From NCBI GenBank assembly GCA_022578965.1, contig MU400671.1:1-64000 (forward strand): a stretch of 64,000 nucleotides of DNA, in the 5' to 3' direction. A program made the translations under genes and the position numbers. This document shows, piece after piece, positions 24,952 to 35,579 of this stretch. Position 1 is the stretch's first letter, and each line of letters starts with the position of its first letter. This DNA comes from Xylaria sp. FL1777. Taxonomy: Eukaryota > Ascomycota > Sordariomycetes > Xylariales > Xylariaceae. The notes under the pieces were generated by a model, which had not been told where the DNA came from, searched no databases, and worked only from the letters and a program-made list of their open reading frames with translations.

Positions 24952-27191
24952 CTATAGAACCAGCTTAAAAGTGGGATCTCGGTCGTCCTTATACCCTTTA
25001 TACTTGTCATATTTACCAATGGCTTTGTCTCGGTTGACTTTCCAGCAGTACAGGACGTTACAAAGAACACTGCTCCATGGGTTAGCCGAATGCGCAAACT
25101 GGCCATCATCAATCACTCACAGGAACCACCCGGCCGTCAGAAGGCTGAGAATGATAGTATGACCCTTGTGGTACTGCGGTCCCTGGGCCTTGGGATAAAT
25201 GAACACGGCCACAAACCCACCGGCGTTTGCGATGGCGAGTTGAAGCGCACTCGTTGTGGCTCTCTTGTAGTGGCCAGCCGAGTTCTACATTATACTTGTT
25301 GGTTAATTACGTACTGCTTTGAACTCTCGCGGGGATAGTCCCTCATTCCCATTGCAAATTTCGCACTTACATTAGAGAGCCACCCAAGAACTGGTGGAAC
25401 GCTGCTGTACAGGCCAGTCGCCATGAGGAACGTCATGCCATATTTGACCGACGTGATATGGGTGTTAGCAATTACCGCGTACCCGATAATAGCGACGGGT
25501 AGTGAGCATAGCATGACGATACCACGAACCCGGAAATGATCAGAGATGTAGGCGGTGCAGACTAGCCGGTTGTCCAGTTAATATTGATACCTCCTCGAAT
25601 AGGAGAAGAAAGGGGGAGGAGGGGAGTGGCCACTGACGTGTAGCAACAGCAGCGACAGCATAAGGGATGACCGACCAAAGCTGGGCTTCATTGGCCGTGT
25701 AGCCCAAACCTTGAATGATGGTCGGCAGCTGGATACTGGTCAGAGTCCTGCTCTCCTAGGCGGGTCGCAAATGGGGAATCGCTACGTACGAAGAGACCGA
25801 AGCTGTACAATCCACTGAGGATCCCGAAGTACGCTGACGCAGAGAGCCATGTTTGCCAGTTGAAGACGCCACGGGCCACTTCGGACCACGCGAACTTCTC
25901 TGTTTCCTCCCTACAACCCTGGTTAGCCAAACCGTCTTCGGTACCGAGGAGAGACCGAGTCCAATCCACTGACTGTTCTCGGCCGCCATTACCAGCGCCT
26001 TGCGCCCGTAAGCGCCCGATAGCGTATTCTCGTTCTTCGGGCTTGAAGAACCTAGCCGAGGCAACGCCATTCGGTAGTAGCCAAAACGAAGTGAAGCCCA
26101 CCGTGGAGCTCTAGAAGCAGAATTATTAACATCTCGCCCGGGACAGCAGAGTCCTCTTTCGACGTACGAAGAGGCCAAAGATGATAAAAATCCATCTCCA
26201 TGAACTCAGACCACCCCTGCCGCCCAACTCGGAAATGGCTCGAGCGAGTAGCCCTGGGAGTACTCAGTCAACTGTCTGTCTCTGGTGTGTGGTGATGGGA
26301 CGGAGGATAGTTTACGTACCTGAAAATGCGCCGGAGAGAGAGGCAGAGGTATAGAAAATACCTATCCGAATTGCAAGCTCGCCTCTTGTATAAATACTTG
26401 ACAAATACAGAATCTACGAGCGAGTTAGGTTAGCAGGTTGTTGTGCGAATGGCTCTGTGGACCCTACCATGCCGGGTAGTAGTCCGCCCTCACACAGGCT
26501 ATAGGACAAGCGTTAGCAAACCGGAGTTATGACGAAAATCCTAACATCCCTAGCGGATCAGGAGGAAGATAAATCGAAGAGGGCATACCCGAGAAGGGCC
26601 CGAATGGCTACGAAATGCGGGAAAGTCTTGATAAAGCCCGTGCTCATGGCGACGATGCCCCAGAAGAAGGCAAGACAGGGCAACCAGACGCTTGGCGTGA
26701 CCTTCTTTAAGATCAGATTACTCGGGATCTCGCCGAAGATGTATGTAGCGTAGAAGACGGCGAGGCCCATGTCATACTGGTGGTCGGAGATGCCGATCTC
26801 GCCCTCGAGACCGTACAGCCGAGCGTTGCCCACGTTCGTCCGGTCGAAGAAAGAGCACAGGAATAGCAAGGCGAGGATAGGGAGAATCCTATACAGCTCG
26901 CAACAAAAGCTGCCGTTAGCTCGATTCAGCCCATCTACCTGCCCACCCCCTTTCATCGCAACCCAGCGCGAGAATATGCAATTCCTTGTATTTTACTTGT
27001 ATTTTACTTGTATTTTAGACATGTTTGCAAACGCACCTAGTATCGAGTTTCCAGAGGACTCGCCGTTCTAGTTTCTTGTTAGTAGCGATTTCCGAAGCGG
27101 AAACCATGTCGCCATTCTCCACGCTCTCCAGTTCCTCGACGCCGCCTCCGTCCAGCTTGGCTGGTTTCATGTCGGATTCTATCACTGACAT
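24952..27191 (-). CDS. MFS transporter, anion:cation symporter (allantoate permease/Dal5-like) family
   Basis: Ten exons (27,037-27,191; 26,589-26,888; 26,468-26,498; 26,320-26,413; 26,168-26,253; 25,790-26,110; 25,638-25,728; 25,371-25,561; 25,121-25,284; 24,952-25,069) give 516 residues. Every junction has GT/AG and keeps frame, so the gene looks intact although no exon exceeds 107 codons. After a charged N-terminus come about 12 membrane segments with the family signature F-L-C-S-F-F-D-R-T-N-V-G-N-A, then G-L-C-E-G-G-L-L-P-G-M, S-G-A-F-S-G-L-L-A-R, W-R-W-I-F-I-I and Y-S-F-G-L-F-L-P-T-I-I, and a C-terminal Y-K-D-D-R-D-P-T-F-K tail. The family takes up organic anions such as allantoate, nicotinate or other acids; substrate unknown. 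A Zn2Cys6 gene lies 766 bp upstream on the same strand and may regulate it. Intron 1 carries three tattttacttg units. Confidence 0.93.
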
Positions 27192-27956
27192 CGTCGCTGT
27201 TCTCCTGCACTTGCGCGGCGAGTAGCTACACTACACTGATAAAAAAAACAAAAAAAAAACAAACAAACAGGAAACTGAGTGCGGCAGGGGGAGCTGGAAC
27301 GAAAACCATATTAGCTTTTGCACCAAGATCGTCTAAATAAGCACCATGGTTCTCTTGGATTTTGCGGGGTAGTACGAAAGCCAGGTAGGGATGGACATCC
27401 CTCGTCACGGTACTGGATATGAAGATCGGCTTGTGATTCGATCCGCTTACTGAACTGGGGCGAGAACCCCAAATCCTGCACCGAGAACGTCCGGTGACTA
27501 GTCAATTCCATGTAGGTACTACAGCGGTCAAGATAAATACCTAGTATGTATGTGTACTTTCCTGTCGCATTTGCCGATCTTAACTGCATGCAGCCGTAGC
27601 TGAATATATACTTACTACTAACACTAGCGAGAGACGAGATGGTGCGCCAGGACAGAACCAGGAGTCATCAGTGGTGAGCCGCAAATACTGTGAGGGGCAA
27701 CCGGGTATTATGGCGTGAGAAACGCAGTGATGTTCCAGCCATCCAATAAATCAAATACGTGGCGTATAACAAACGCACCTACACAACAAATGAATGACTA
27801 TCGGGCCCCTAGGATTACCACATGAGCCCGTGGATATGTCTTCCAATATGTATAACGCCACTTGCCTGCCCACCCCTCTCACCTTTGCAATGAAAACGTA
27901 AACAAATGCGAGTCTTCACATGAGCATCGTGCTGGCAAAACCCCGAGGTTTGTTGG
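27192..27956. other. Interval between MFS carrier and Zn2Cys6 gene
   Basis: 765 bp holding the likely promoter of the minus-strand MFS gene and the 3' end of the regulator gene. An A-rich run (27,240-27,270) lies about 50-80 bp upstream of the MFS start codon. No further gene seen. Confidence 0.5.
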
Positions 27957-30587
27957 TCATGCGAACGTACTCCAATCCATCCAGTCCAAATCCGAGGGCT
28001 GTTGAAATTGAAAGTCTTCCCACAACGCGTCGAGTCCCACATCCGTATTGTTGATCGCCTCGTTCAGCTGGTCGTTAGACATAGTAGAGAACAGTAAGTA
28101 ATCGGACGGCATGTCCCCCGTAGGCATCTGCAGCTGCGTCGCGACTTGGCTGGTCGCTATGTGCGCGGTGTTGGTGGTGGTGGGGTTGGTGTAGACGGGG
28201 CTCGTGTCTACGATTCCATTGCTCTCCGCCAGCGGCACCCTTGCAGTCTCAGCGGATCGTAGGGCAAGCTTGAGGATCTGCCTGAGCTGCCCGGCAAAGA
28301 GGCAAGAGAGTCCCTTCCTCTGCACGGGCGTTGACCCTATCCTATCTAGGACATCGATGGTCTCTGCGATCAACGCCCGGATGCTTGGTGCTAGACTCGA
28401 TCCTCTGTCGTCTGCAACTGTGCTCACTCGCAGCGCAAAACATGCGGCGAAAGAGATCATAATGGCGGTGTTGTTTGGCATAGACCGAAGCTGTCCTTCC
28501 CCTTGGACAGCAACTCGTAATACATTGAGAGCAGACGATAGACCCGCGGCTCGGAAAAAGTGTCTTGCTCCGATTGGCGCTGTGCTGTGGTTGATGATGC
28601 TGGAGTACATGGATAAACGGGTGTGAGAAGCGAGGATTTCCACATAGGGCGGCAGCGCAAACTCTATATATACTATTAGTGAATGGTCCTCACTGAAGAA
28701 AATGAAGCAACTCACGCTCCCGGTCTCCTAATTGGAAGGGCCAAGTATGATACCACCTGTCAAAAAATATAGTGATTTCGTTTTTCAAGCTTTCGGAGCG
28801 CATTAGTCGTTGCTCAGAATAATAGAGCGAGCAGGTATGCGTACTCATCGACAACAGTCGCCTCGCTAACCCCCTTTACGTAGCTATCGCAAATCCCCCG
28901 CAAGGTCGTAATTAACTTTGCCTTAGAAAAAGGGCGATTAGCAATTTGTCAGTCAAGAACGAGAGTTAGGATTCTTACCAAGTCTCTACGGAGAACAGTC
29001 ACAGAGACTATAGACCCGTCCCAACGATCTGCAAGTTCACAGAGGTGCCATTGATCGCAATTCTCAATCAGCTGCGACATAGGCAACATGTAGCTTCTTC
29101 CCCTCGCTAGGCATACCCTAGGCAATGAAACGCTCGTTAATTCACTAACACCTTTTTTATTTACGTCGGGTTCCTTACCCTCTTTCAAGCACGAACAGAG
29201 ATAGCCATGTTCGTTCCCTCCTTCTTAATAGCCGTCTGCCCAACTCCGACTCTGGATCAACTTCAGTAAAGCCATCAACATTGAGGGCTCTCCTAGATGA
29301 GATCTGGTCAGACAAGGGGATATTATCTCTCGAGAAGGGCGCGTCTGGCGATGAGGGTAGTATTATCTTGTTTAAATACAGGTCTACCGCAATACTCAAC
29401 GCCATGGACATGTATGTCGAGGTTTCATCATCGGCCCAGTGTTCACCAGCCGGAATCCAGGGAATGTTAACCATGAATGCCAAGACAATCTCGACAGACT
29501 TAAAACGTTTGGTCATGACTAGATCTGCAAGCTTCTGACGGTGCCTTGAGAGTCGCTTATGCAGGGCTTCTAGGGACGGCGAGAAGAGCGCTGAAGCCGC
29601 AGCTATTGACGTGAATAGGAAGGCCGAGCGTCTCTGCACGAAATCAACGGTATGCAGGACGGGGTCAATCCCCCATCTTGTATGCGCGAGATTGTCGTAG
29701 AAACTAACTCGACTGTCAGCCTAGAAAGCGCCTCGAGAGGTATGGAGAGACGGCTTTACTATGTAAATAACGCCTCGGCCTCGGAAAGTGTGAGGAGACC
29801 AAGCTCGATAGGGTCTAGGTCTGGACCAACATCGAGACGCGGTTGGAAACGACCAAAGAATACGGGCAAATTGCCATCATGATCGTTTCCGAGAGCCCGC
29901 TCTCGGCTCGGGAGATACTTGGACGGCAAATGACCAACAGCTGACCCGTTATTGGCAGCCCCAATGGAAGACAACAACTCGGAAGTCCTCGCGAGCAGCT
30001 GCAGGGGGTTCTCAGCGTCGTCTAAGTTTAGCTGGTCATCATCCACAGCCTGGGAGACAGTACCGGCATCACGCGAGTCGGTCTGCGAGGGCGGCGTCCC
30101 ATGGGAAGTTGATGATTGTTGGGGGGATGGAACGGACCCATCGCGCCGGCGCCCATTCGCGCCAGAGCTGGAATTTTGTTGGCTTCTCTCAGCGCTGAGG
30201 AGGTCTCGACTCCTCTCAAGCAGATATCTCAACTCGGCGGACTGCTCGGAATTCTGGATCTGATCAGAGCCCGGATGAGTCCTCTTCAAGGCCTGTTCGA
30301 TCTGGAACACGGCCTTCTCCAGTCCCGAGTGCTTACTAGCGAAACATGTTAGTGGGTGTAGAGAGGTGACAGATGGCCAGCATCAATTACTTCTTGACTC
30401 CTTTGTGTCGGCCAACGTGGAAGAGGGGCGCGCTGCATTCCAGCCTGCGTTGGGTACAGCGCGAGCAGATGGTCGAGCCTTCGGGCCGCACACACTTGAC
30501 CTTGGACTTCTTGCAGTTGAAACATGATGCCAAGCGCTCCTCGTCCTTCGACTCACTGTTGGACACCCAAGACGAGACTTCCGACAT
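27957..30587 (-). CDS. Zn2Cys6 fungal-specific transcription factor
   Basis: Seven exons (30,391-30,587; 29,760-30,335; 29,179-29,703; 28,979-29,117; 28,845-28,921; 28,716-28,789; 27,957-28,663) encode 764 residues. All six introns (52-61 bp) keep frame; most show a CTAAC-like branch site. The start is the ATG at 30,587; the frame continues five codons upstream without an ATG. Residues 22-51 form C-x2-C-x6-C-x8-C-x2-C-x6-C, a perfect binuclear zinc cluster. A Ser/Gln-rich linker follows, then a fungal_trans middle region (R-W-G-I-D-P-V-L-H-T, R-T-W-L-S-L-F-V-L-E-R-G-V-C-L-A-R-G-R, A-D-R-W-D-G, L-P-P-Y-V-E-I-L-A-S-H-T-R-L-S). The C-terminus is acidic and aromatic (D-L-D-W-M-D-W), consistent with an activation domain. 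It acts in the nucleus; target genes unknown, with the flanking MFS carriers as candidates. Confidence 0.92.
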
Positions 30588-32065
30588 GGTAACGGCATGC
30601 AACTAGACTAAGGCGGCGAACATGACAGCGGGGAATCGGTTATCAATAATAACATGACCAGACGGGCGACCATAGCAGCAACGATGGCCCGATGCTCGGA
30701 CGGGAGAAGCGCGTGGGTTGGTTGAGGCAAGCCAGGTGAGATGGTGACGGTGACGGTGGTGATGGTGACGGCGGCGGCGGTGGTAGGCGCAGTGGTCTCG
30801 ATCAAGTCACAAACCACCTACATACATCCATACATAGAGATATAAATAAAAATATCTAGTATTCTCTGTACCTACACATGTAGGTAGGTATGTAGGTGAG
30901 TACTAAGGTATCTAAAGTATGAGATGTTTACGTAGTACCTTGCACGTTTAGGTAAGCAGGTACTACGGTACGTGTGCCTACCGAGGTACATAGAGCATAC
31001 CTGTAGGTAAGAGAGGTACATGTAAGCGGGTCGAATCTCTACTACTGTAGGTACCCCACATCGAGCATAGAGTACGCAGTACATGTAGGTACTGCCTATG
31101 TATGTATACTAGAATATTATGTAAAATATCACTTACATAACTCAGCGCCAAAACCTTATACCCAATAGTAAACATAGATTCCGAGCCAAAGTCCCAATTG
31201 TGATGAGTTGAGAGGTAGGCATACTGCGTAGGGATAAAGGGTCTGAAATAGTAAATACAGTACAACAGTGTAGAGTTTTACCTGAGGATTAATATGCGCA
31301 CATGTGTGCTGCCTTACTAATGTACTGTGCATGTATTATCTGCTACATACGCTAGCGTAAAGGAGGGGGTATGGGAGACAATCACCGTGAGTGATGGTTG
31401 CACACCCGGGTGCCAGTATGAGTCTACTAATTGGGAGTTAGGTTCGATTCCTGACAGCACTATTGGTATTCGCTAGTTAGCTCATCTCCGTGATAGTCAC
31501 GGACCTTGGAAATGGTCTCGGCTATAAGATCACTCCTGTAACCGTTTTAATTTGGTACCTACATAAGGTACCATGTACCTTAGGTACCTACCTAGGTAGG
31601 TAGTTATAGGTATGTACCTGCATGGTGCGTCAATCAGCCTGTCAGCCCCAGTGCTATTACCTAGGTATCCTACAACTCGCAAGGGCCAGCTGATGCTCGA
31701 GCTAGGTCTTAGCCTTTGCACCGAAATTTTAGAGGTATACTACATGTGCTGTAGTAGATTACTACCTCTAGGTATGTATGCAATCAGACGGAGATAGGTT
31801 ATTGTTGTCCCACAGTTCCCGGAGCCTACGGAGTTAAGCCAGAAGCGTGCAAGCCGCAGGGAAACTGTACCTATACTGCACTACGTAAGTAAGCCTACCT
31901 AATTATATATATCCCTAGGTAGGTATATAAACATGAGATATATAAACATGAGATCTTCCAACGTGAGGCTACTCGCTGCCAGGTGGACATGGCGATTCAC
32001 CAATCTATCGAGCTCTTTCCTACATCTCACACTACACAAACATAGCTTGTCCAAATACAAGCACA
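30588..32065. other. Interval upstream of two divergent genes, rich in TACCTA words
   Basis: About 1.5 kb between the start of the Zn2Cys6 gene (minus) and the start of the Rossmann-fold gene (plus), so it holds both promoters. 30,730-30,785 is a GGTGAC/GGCGGC-rich run. 30,870-31,130 and 31,550-31,930 are crowded with TACCTA/TAGGTA. 31,362-31,505 is a short element described separately. No gene seen. Confidence 0.5.
31362..31505. repeat. Short repeat-like element with T-arm-like and hairpin motifs
   Basis: The left part (31,362-31,390; aggagggggtatgggagaca then atcaccgtga) has a close match at 55,299-55,326. Near the right end ccgtgatagtcacgg (31,491-31,505) is a perfect 6-bp hairpin. In between, 31,438-31,454 folds as a T-arm (ttagg / loop ttcgatt / cctga), resembling a tRNA B box. 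No acceptor or anticodon stem can be drawn, so it is not a working tRNA. It could be a remnant of a small dispersed element. Confidence 0.35.
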
Positions 32066-33276
32066 ATGCACTTAATCCTCACTGGGGCCACAGTAAGCTG
32101 CTTATTGAATAGATCCCCCTCCTCCTCCTCCCTCGTGTTGTTCCGTTTGCATGTAGACGTCGCACCACAAGTCCTGACAGGAGTCATAGGGCCTAATAGG
32201 GTCTGGTGTGCTAGACGCCATGATCAAGATGAAAGACGTCACCAAGATATCTATCCTGAGTCGGAGACCAGTACCAATGGCCGAGGACACCAAAGACCCT
32301 CGAATCAACGTCATCATTCACAAGGACTTTACCAAATATGAGTCTGCAGTCCTTGACCAACTGAAGGGCGCTCGAGGTTGTGTGGTGCGTATAGCCCCCA
32401 CCCGGGCCGTCCTGTAGCCTCCCTATCTCGCATCATTGAGCAGTTTCTGTAACGCTGAACTTCGACATCTCGACTGACATGCTTGCATGCGCGTAGTGGG
32501 CCTGTAAGCCAAACCCAGCTGTATTCTTCACCAACTCCACCGTTTCCTTGCGATATAGCTCTGGCCTGTGGTTGCTTTGCTATATTGGGACCCTATTTGC
32601 ACACAAAGTCTGATTGAGCACTCCATACAGCCGATAACTGACTCTGAACGGTATAGTGGGCATTAGCCAGACTCAAGTTAGCAAGGAGTGGGTTATGCGC
32701 AGTCGCTTATCGATGCGATCTGTCGGGCTTTAGCTACATGTCATGCTTTGCTAATTCGTGTATAGAGACTATATAAAGATTACGAAGGACTACGCACTCG
32801 CCGCAGGCGAAGCGTTCCAAGACCTCGCTCACGAAAACGAGCCCTTCAATTTCGTCTACGTCTCTGGCCGCGGAGCGACAGTAGACCCGGGTCGGTTCTC
32901 GCTCATATTCGCCCGCGTGAAAGGAGAAACGGAGATCGCGCTCGCCGAACTGCGTAAGAAGAACCCTCTACTGCACGCCAGCTCTATTCGCCCAGCCGTC
33001 GTTGACGGAACGGCCCACAAGGCGATACAACAGTACATTCCCACAGCGCCGCTGTTATATCGCACAATCGCTCCCTTCATGCTCACACCTGTCCGGGTTG
33101 GACTTCCCAGTGTGCACAGTCCTACTCAGCCGCTCGGCCGATTCCTCGCGGAAATGGCTATGGGCAAACATGTGGTTACTTCTACTCAGGACATCTCCAT
33201 GATTGGCGAATTTCCCATCCTGGAAAACTCAGCTTTTAGGCGACTCGCCAGGTTGGATTCCAAACAAGGCGCATAG
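32066..33276 (+). CDS. NAD(P)-binding Rossmann-fold protein (atypical SDR, NmrA/HTATIP2-like)
   Basis: Five exons (32,066-32,092; 32,190-32,384; 32,497-32,503; 32,657-32,687; 32,766-33,276) encode 256 residues. Exon 3 is only 7 nt (TGGGCCT); it is needed to give C-V-W-A-L-G-I-S-Q-T-Q-V-S-K in frame. The introns have GT/AG ends and, for introns 2-4, CTGAC or CTAAT branch sites. The start M-H-L-I-L-T-G-A-T-G-L-I-G-S-G carries the G-x-x-G-x-x-G dinucleotide-binding motif on a first beta strand. Later F-N-F-V-Y-V-S-G-R-G-A and I-R-P-A-V-V match the fold; a classical Y-x3-K pair is not clear, as in NmrA/HTATIP2-like proteins. Probably a cytosolic oxidoreductase or redox sensor; substrate unknown. 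It ends 231 bp from the convergent MFS gene. Confidence 0.88.
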
Positions 33277-33507
33277 AATTAAAAACTTTTTAAAGTATAT
33301 GTATTAGACGACCCCCAGGTCTATCTACTCAGAGAGGTGGGTGGCTTTGTACAGAATCTGTTGGTTAGCCGTTGAGGCAACAGGGAATTGCGCAGGCAGA
33401 ACGGTAATATGCAACATCAATTCAGGAATCTCACCACTGCACATATGGTTTCGTCTAGAAAGTTTTATCTCCAAAAAGTGCTACTAAAAGCTCAGTCTGG
33501 AGATATC

Positions 33508-35579
33508 CTAGTACTCGTATCTCCATCTAGGGTCCGCGTCGCCTCTCCAATCCGGAACTTCCCCGATCTCCTTAAGCTCTTCCGCAATCAAGGCGCGCTG
33601 CTTGTTCTCCTTCCTCAGGACGATGGCCAGAAGCATCACAACTACAGCATTCGCCAACAAGTAACCCAGCGCGAACGAATGTCCCAGAATGAACCGCGGT
33701 CCGTCGTTTGTCCGGTACAACTGAGTCCCTACCACGGCACCGACGTTACCAATACTGATCTGCATGGCGGTAGCAGTCGCTCTCTTCGTCTGCCCCGACA
33801 CGTTAATGGTCGGCCAGGATAGGACGAGGGCCGTCGCGGGGTATATCCCTCCCGCGGCGAAGAACACGGCGACATAGCTTACCCCAGGCCGGGCCACCGG
33901 GTCGGTGTTGCCGAGCAATACAGAGTATCCAATGGCGGCAAAAATAGCCGAACCTCCAATAAACATAGCCCGCTTGCCCAGACGCTCCGATAGTACGGCG
34001 ACCGTTACCGTCGTCCCGAATGCAAAGGCATACGGTGGCACCGTGAGCAGCTGTGCCGTGGCGGCGGCATAGCCCAAGTTGGTGATGATAGTCGGCTGAA
34101 GGCCGATTAATTAGTCCAGCTCGCCATGAAGGAAGATTATGCTTTGCGTCCACTCACCAGGAATAGTGACAGCGTGTATAGAGGAAGACTCATAGTGTGG
34201 AATCCCAACCCGTACAGCCAGCATTTGGGATCTCGGAGAGCCTCTCGTACAGCAGCCCAGCTAAAGTCTTCCTCGTTCGTCGCGTCGCAATCTGCCGCCA
34301 GTCGCTGACGTACAAGTTTCCGCTCGTCATCGTTGAGAAACTTACTCGTGTCCGGGTAATTATGTATAAACCCATAGGACGCCGCGGCGATGAGCACGGT
34401 CGCGATACCCTCCTATTTGCGATAGTTAATGAATTTCCAAAATATAAAGGGGGGGGGCCAAAAACATACGAGTATGAAGATCCAACGCCATCCATTTGTC
34501 CACACCACGCCCTTAAGTCTTCCGATGGCCTTGGAAAAGTTTAGTCGTGGGATAGCCCCCTTTTTTTTCCCTCGGAGGGGGGAAATCGTTCAAGACAACT
34601 CACGTAGGCAAGCGCGCCTCCGAAAGCGCCGGCCAGTGATGCCGCACTGAAGAAAAGAGCCACGCGGTACTGTCGCTCTCTTCTCTTGTACCACATAGAG
34701 AAGTAGTATGTCACTCCCGGAAACAAACCGGCCTCTGCAACGCCGAGGAAAAACCTAGCGGCCAGAAACCCAGCCCCGTTCTGCACTACACCCATCAACG
34801 TAGCGACTATTCCCTACAGGATGATCATGTCAGTCACATAAATTAGCGGCTTTTGGAATCAAACGAAGCATCGCTCATTGTCATACAATACATCATTTTT
34901 CTGAAATTGAAACACTCGTCTTCTAATTCGTATAAAAAGCTTCAGGGTACCTACCCACACAATGGTAAGAGTTGGAAGCCAGGTTCTCGGACTCGTTCGC
35001 TTCAAGACTATGTTGCATGGAATCTATTCCCCGTCAGCTTCATCCACGTCTATCGGGCTCGTGTGGAATTGGGTGGGTTTTATTTATTCTGTTTACTTCA
35101 AATAGTACGTATCCGACGAAATAGAGGCTGAGGCCTGTGAGGTAGTGATCCCCATCTACGGTAGTGTTGACGTCAGAAATAGCTATCAGATGCCGGTAAG
35201 TTATGACTTACCTGTGTTCAAATCGCCCAGGAGACCCTCGATTTTGGCATTGCCCACTGCGGAGATGCTGAATTAGTGGTTATGCGAACCGGCTGGTTTG
35301 GTAGGATCCCACCGTTGCTGCGGTCCAGGAAACTGAGCAGATATAAAAGACTATACAGCATACATTCCGTCAGTATCGATGCCATGTTTTATGCCCCTTG
35401 ATCTGTACCAATTTGTCTGAGGCACAAGGCGGTCCTACTTACGCAACAGCCGGTAGTAGATGTGCATCTATCTTCCGCAGCAGCGACTTCTCGGTAATCA
35501 CGAGGCCAGCCGTCTCAGACACGGACGCCTCGGGGCTCTGCGAGGCGATCCCCGCGTGAGCTTTGTCGACCTCCTCCAT
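33508..35579 (-). CDS. Second MFS transporter, anion:cation symporter (Tna1/nicotinate permease-like) family
   Basis: Nine exons (35,443-35,579; 35,313-35,350; 35,212-35,256; 35,097-35,155; 34,955-35,023; 34,604-34,813; 34,470-34,529; 34,158-34,412; 33,508-34,095) encode 486 residues. All eight introns have GT/AG ends and restore the frame. The start is the ATG at 35,579. The order is charged N-terminus, L-L-Y-L-L-S-F-L-D-R-S-N-V-G-N-A-K, Y-V-L-F-E-I-P-C-N-I-V-L-K, F-F-L-G-V-A-E-A-G-L-F-P-G-V, G-W-R-W-I-F-I-L-E-G, then about six more membrane segments and a short hydrophilic tail ending W-R-Y-E-Y. This is the ACS family like the carrier at 25-27 kb, but the two differ clearly in sequence and in intron positions, so it is not a recent duplicate. 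Intron 7 carries a run of about ten G. Substrate unknown. Confidence 0.92.

Noticed and set aside
31380..31460. Possible tRNA gene with B box ggttcgattc
   Set aside because: Only the T-arm folds. No 7-bp acceptor stem, anticodon stem or D-arm can be paired with it.
31805..31875. Possible 5S rRNA because of ggagttaagcc
   Set aside because: The rest does not match the fungal 5S consensus; it is a weak inverted repeat (acagttccc/gggaaactgt).
24952..35579. Broken MFS genes (many short frames suggested pseudogenes)
   Set aside because: Placing introns by GT/AG and branch sites restores complete 516- and 486-residue carriers with no stop, so both are called intact.
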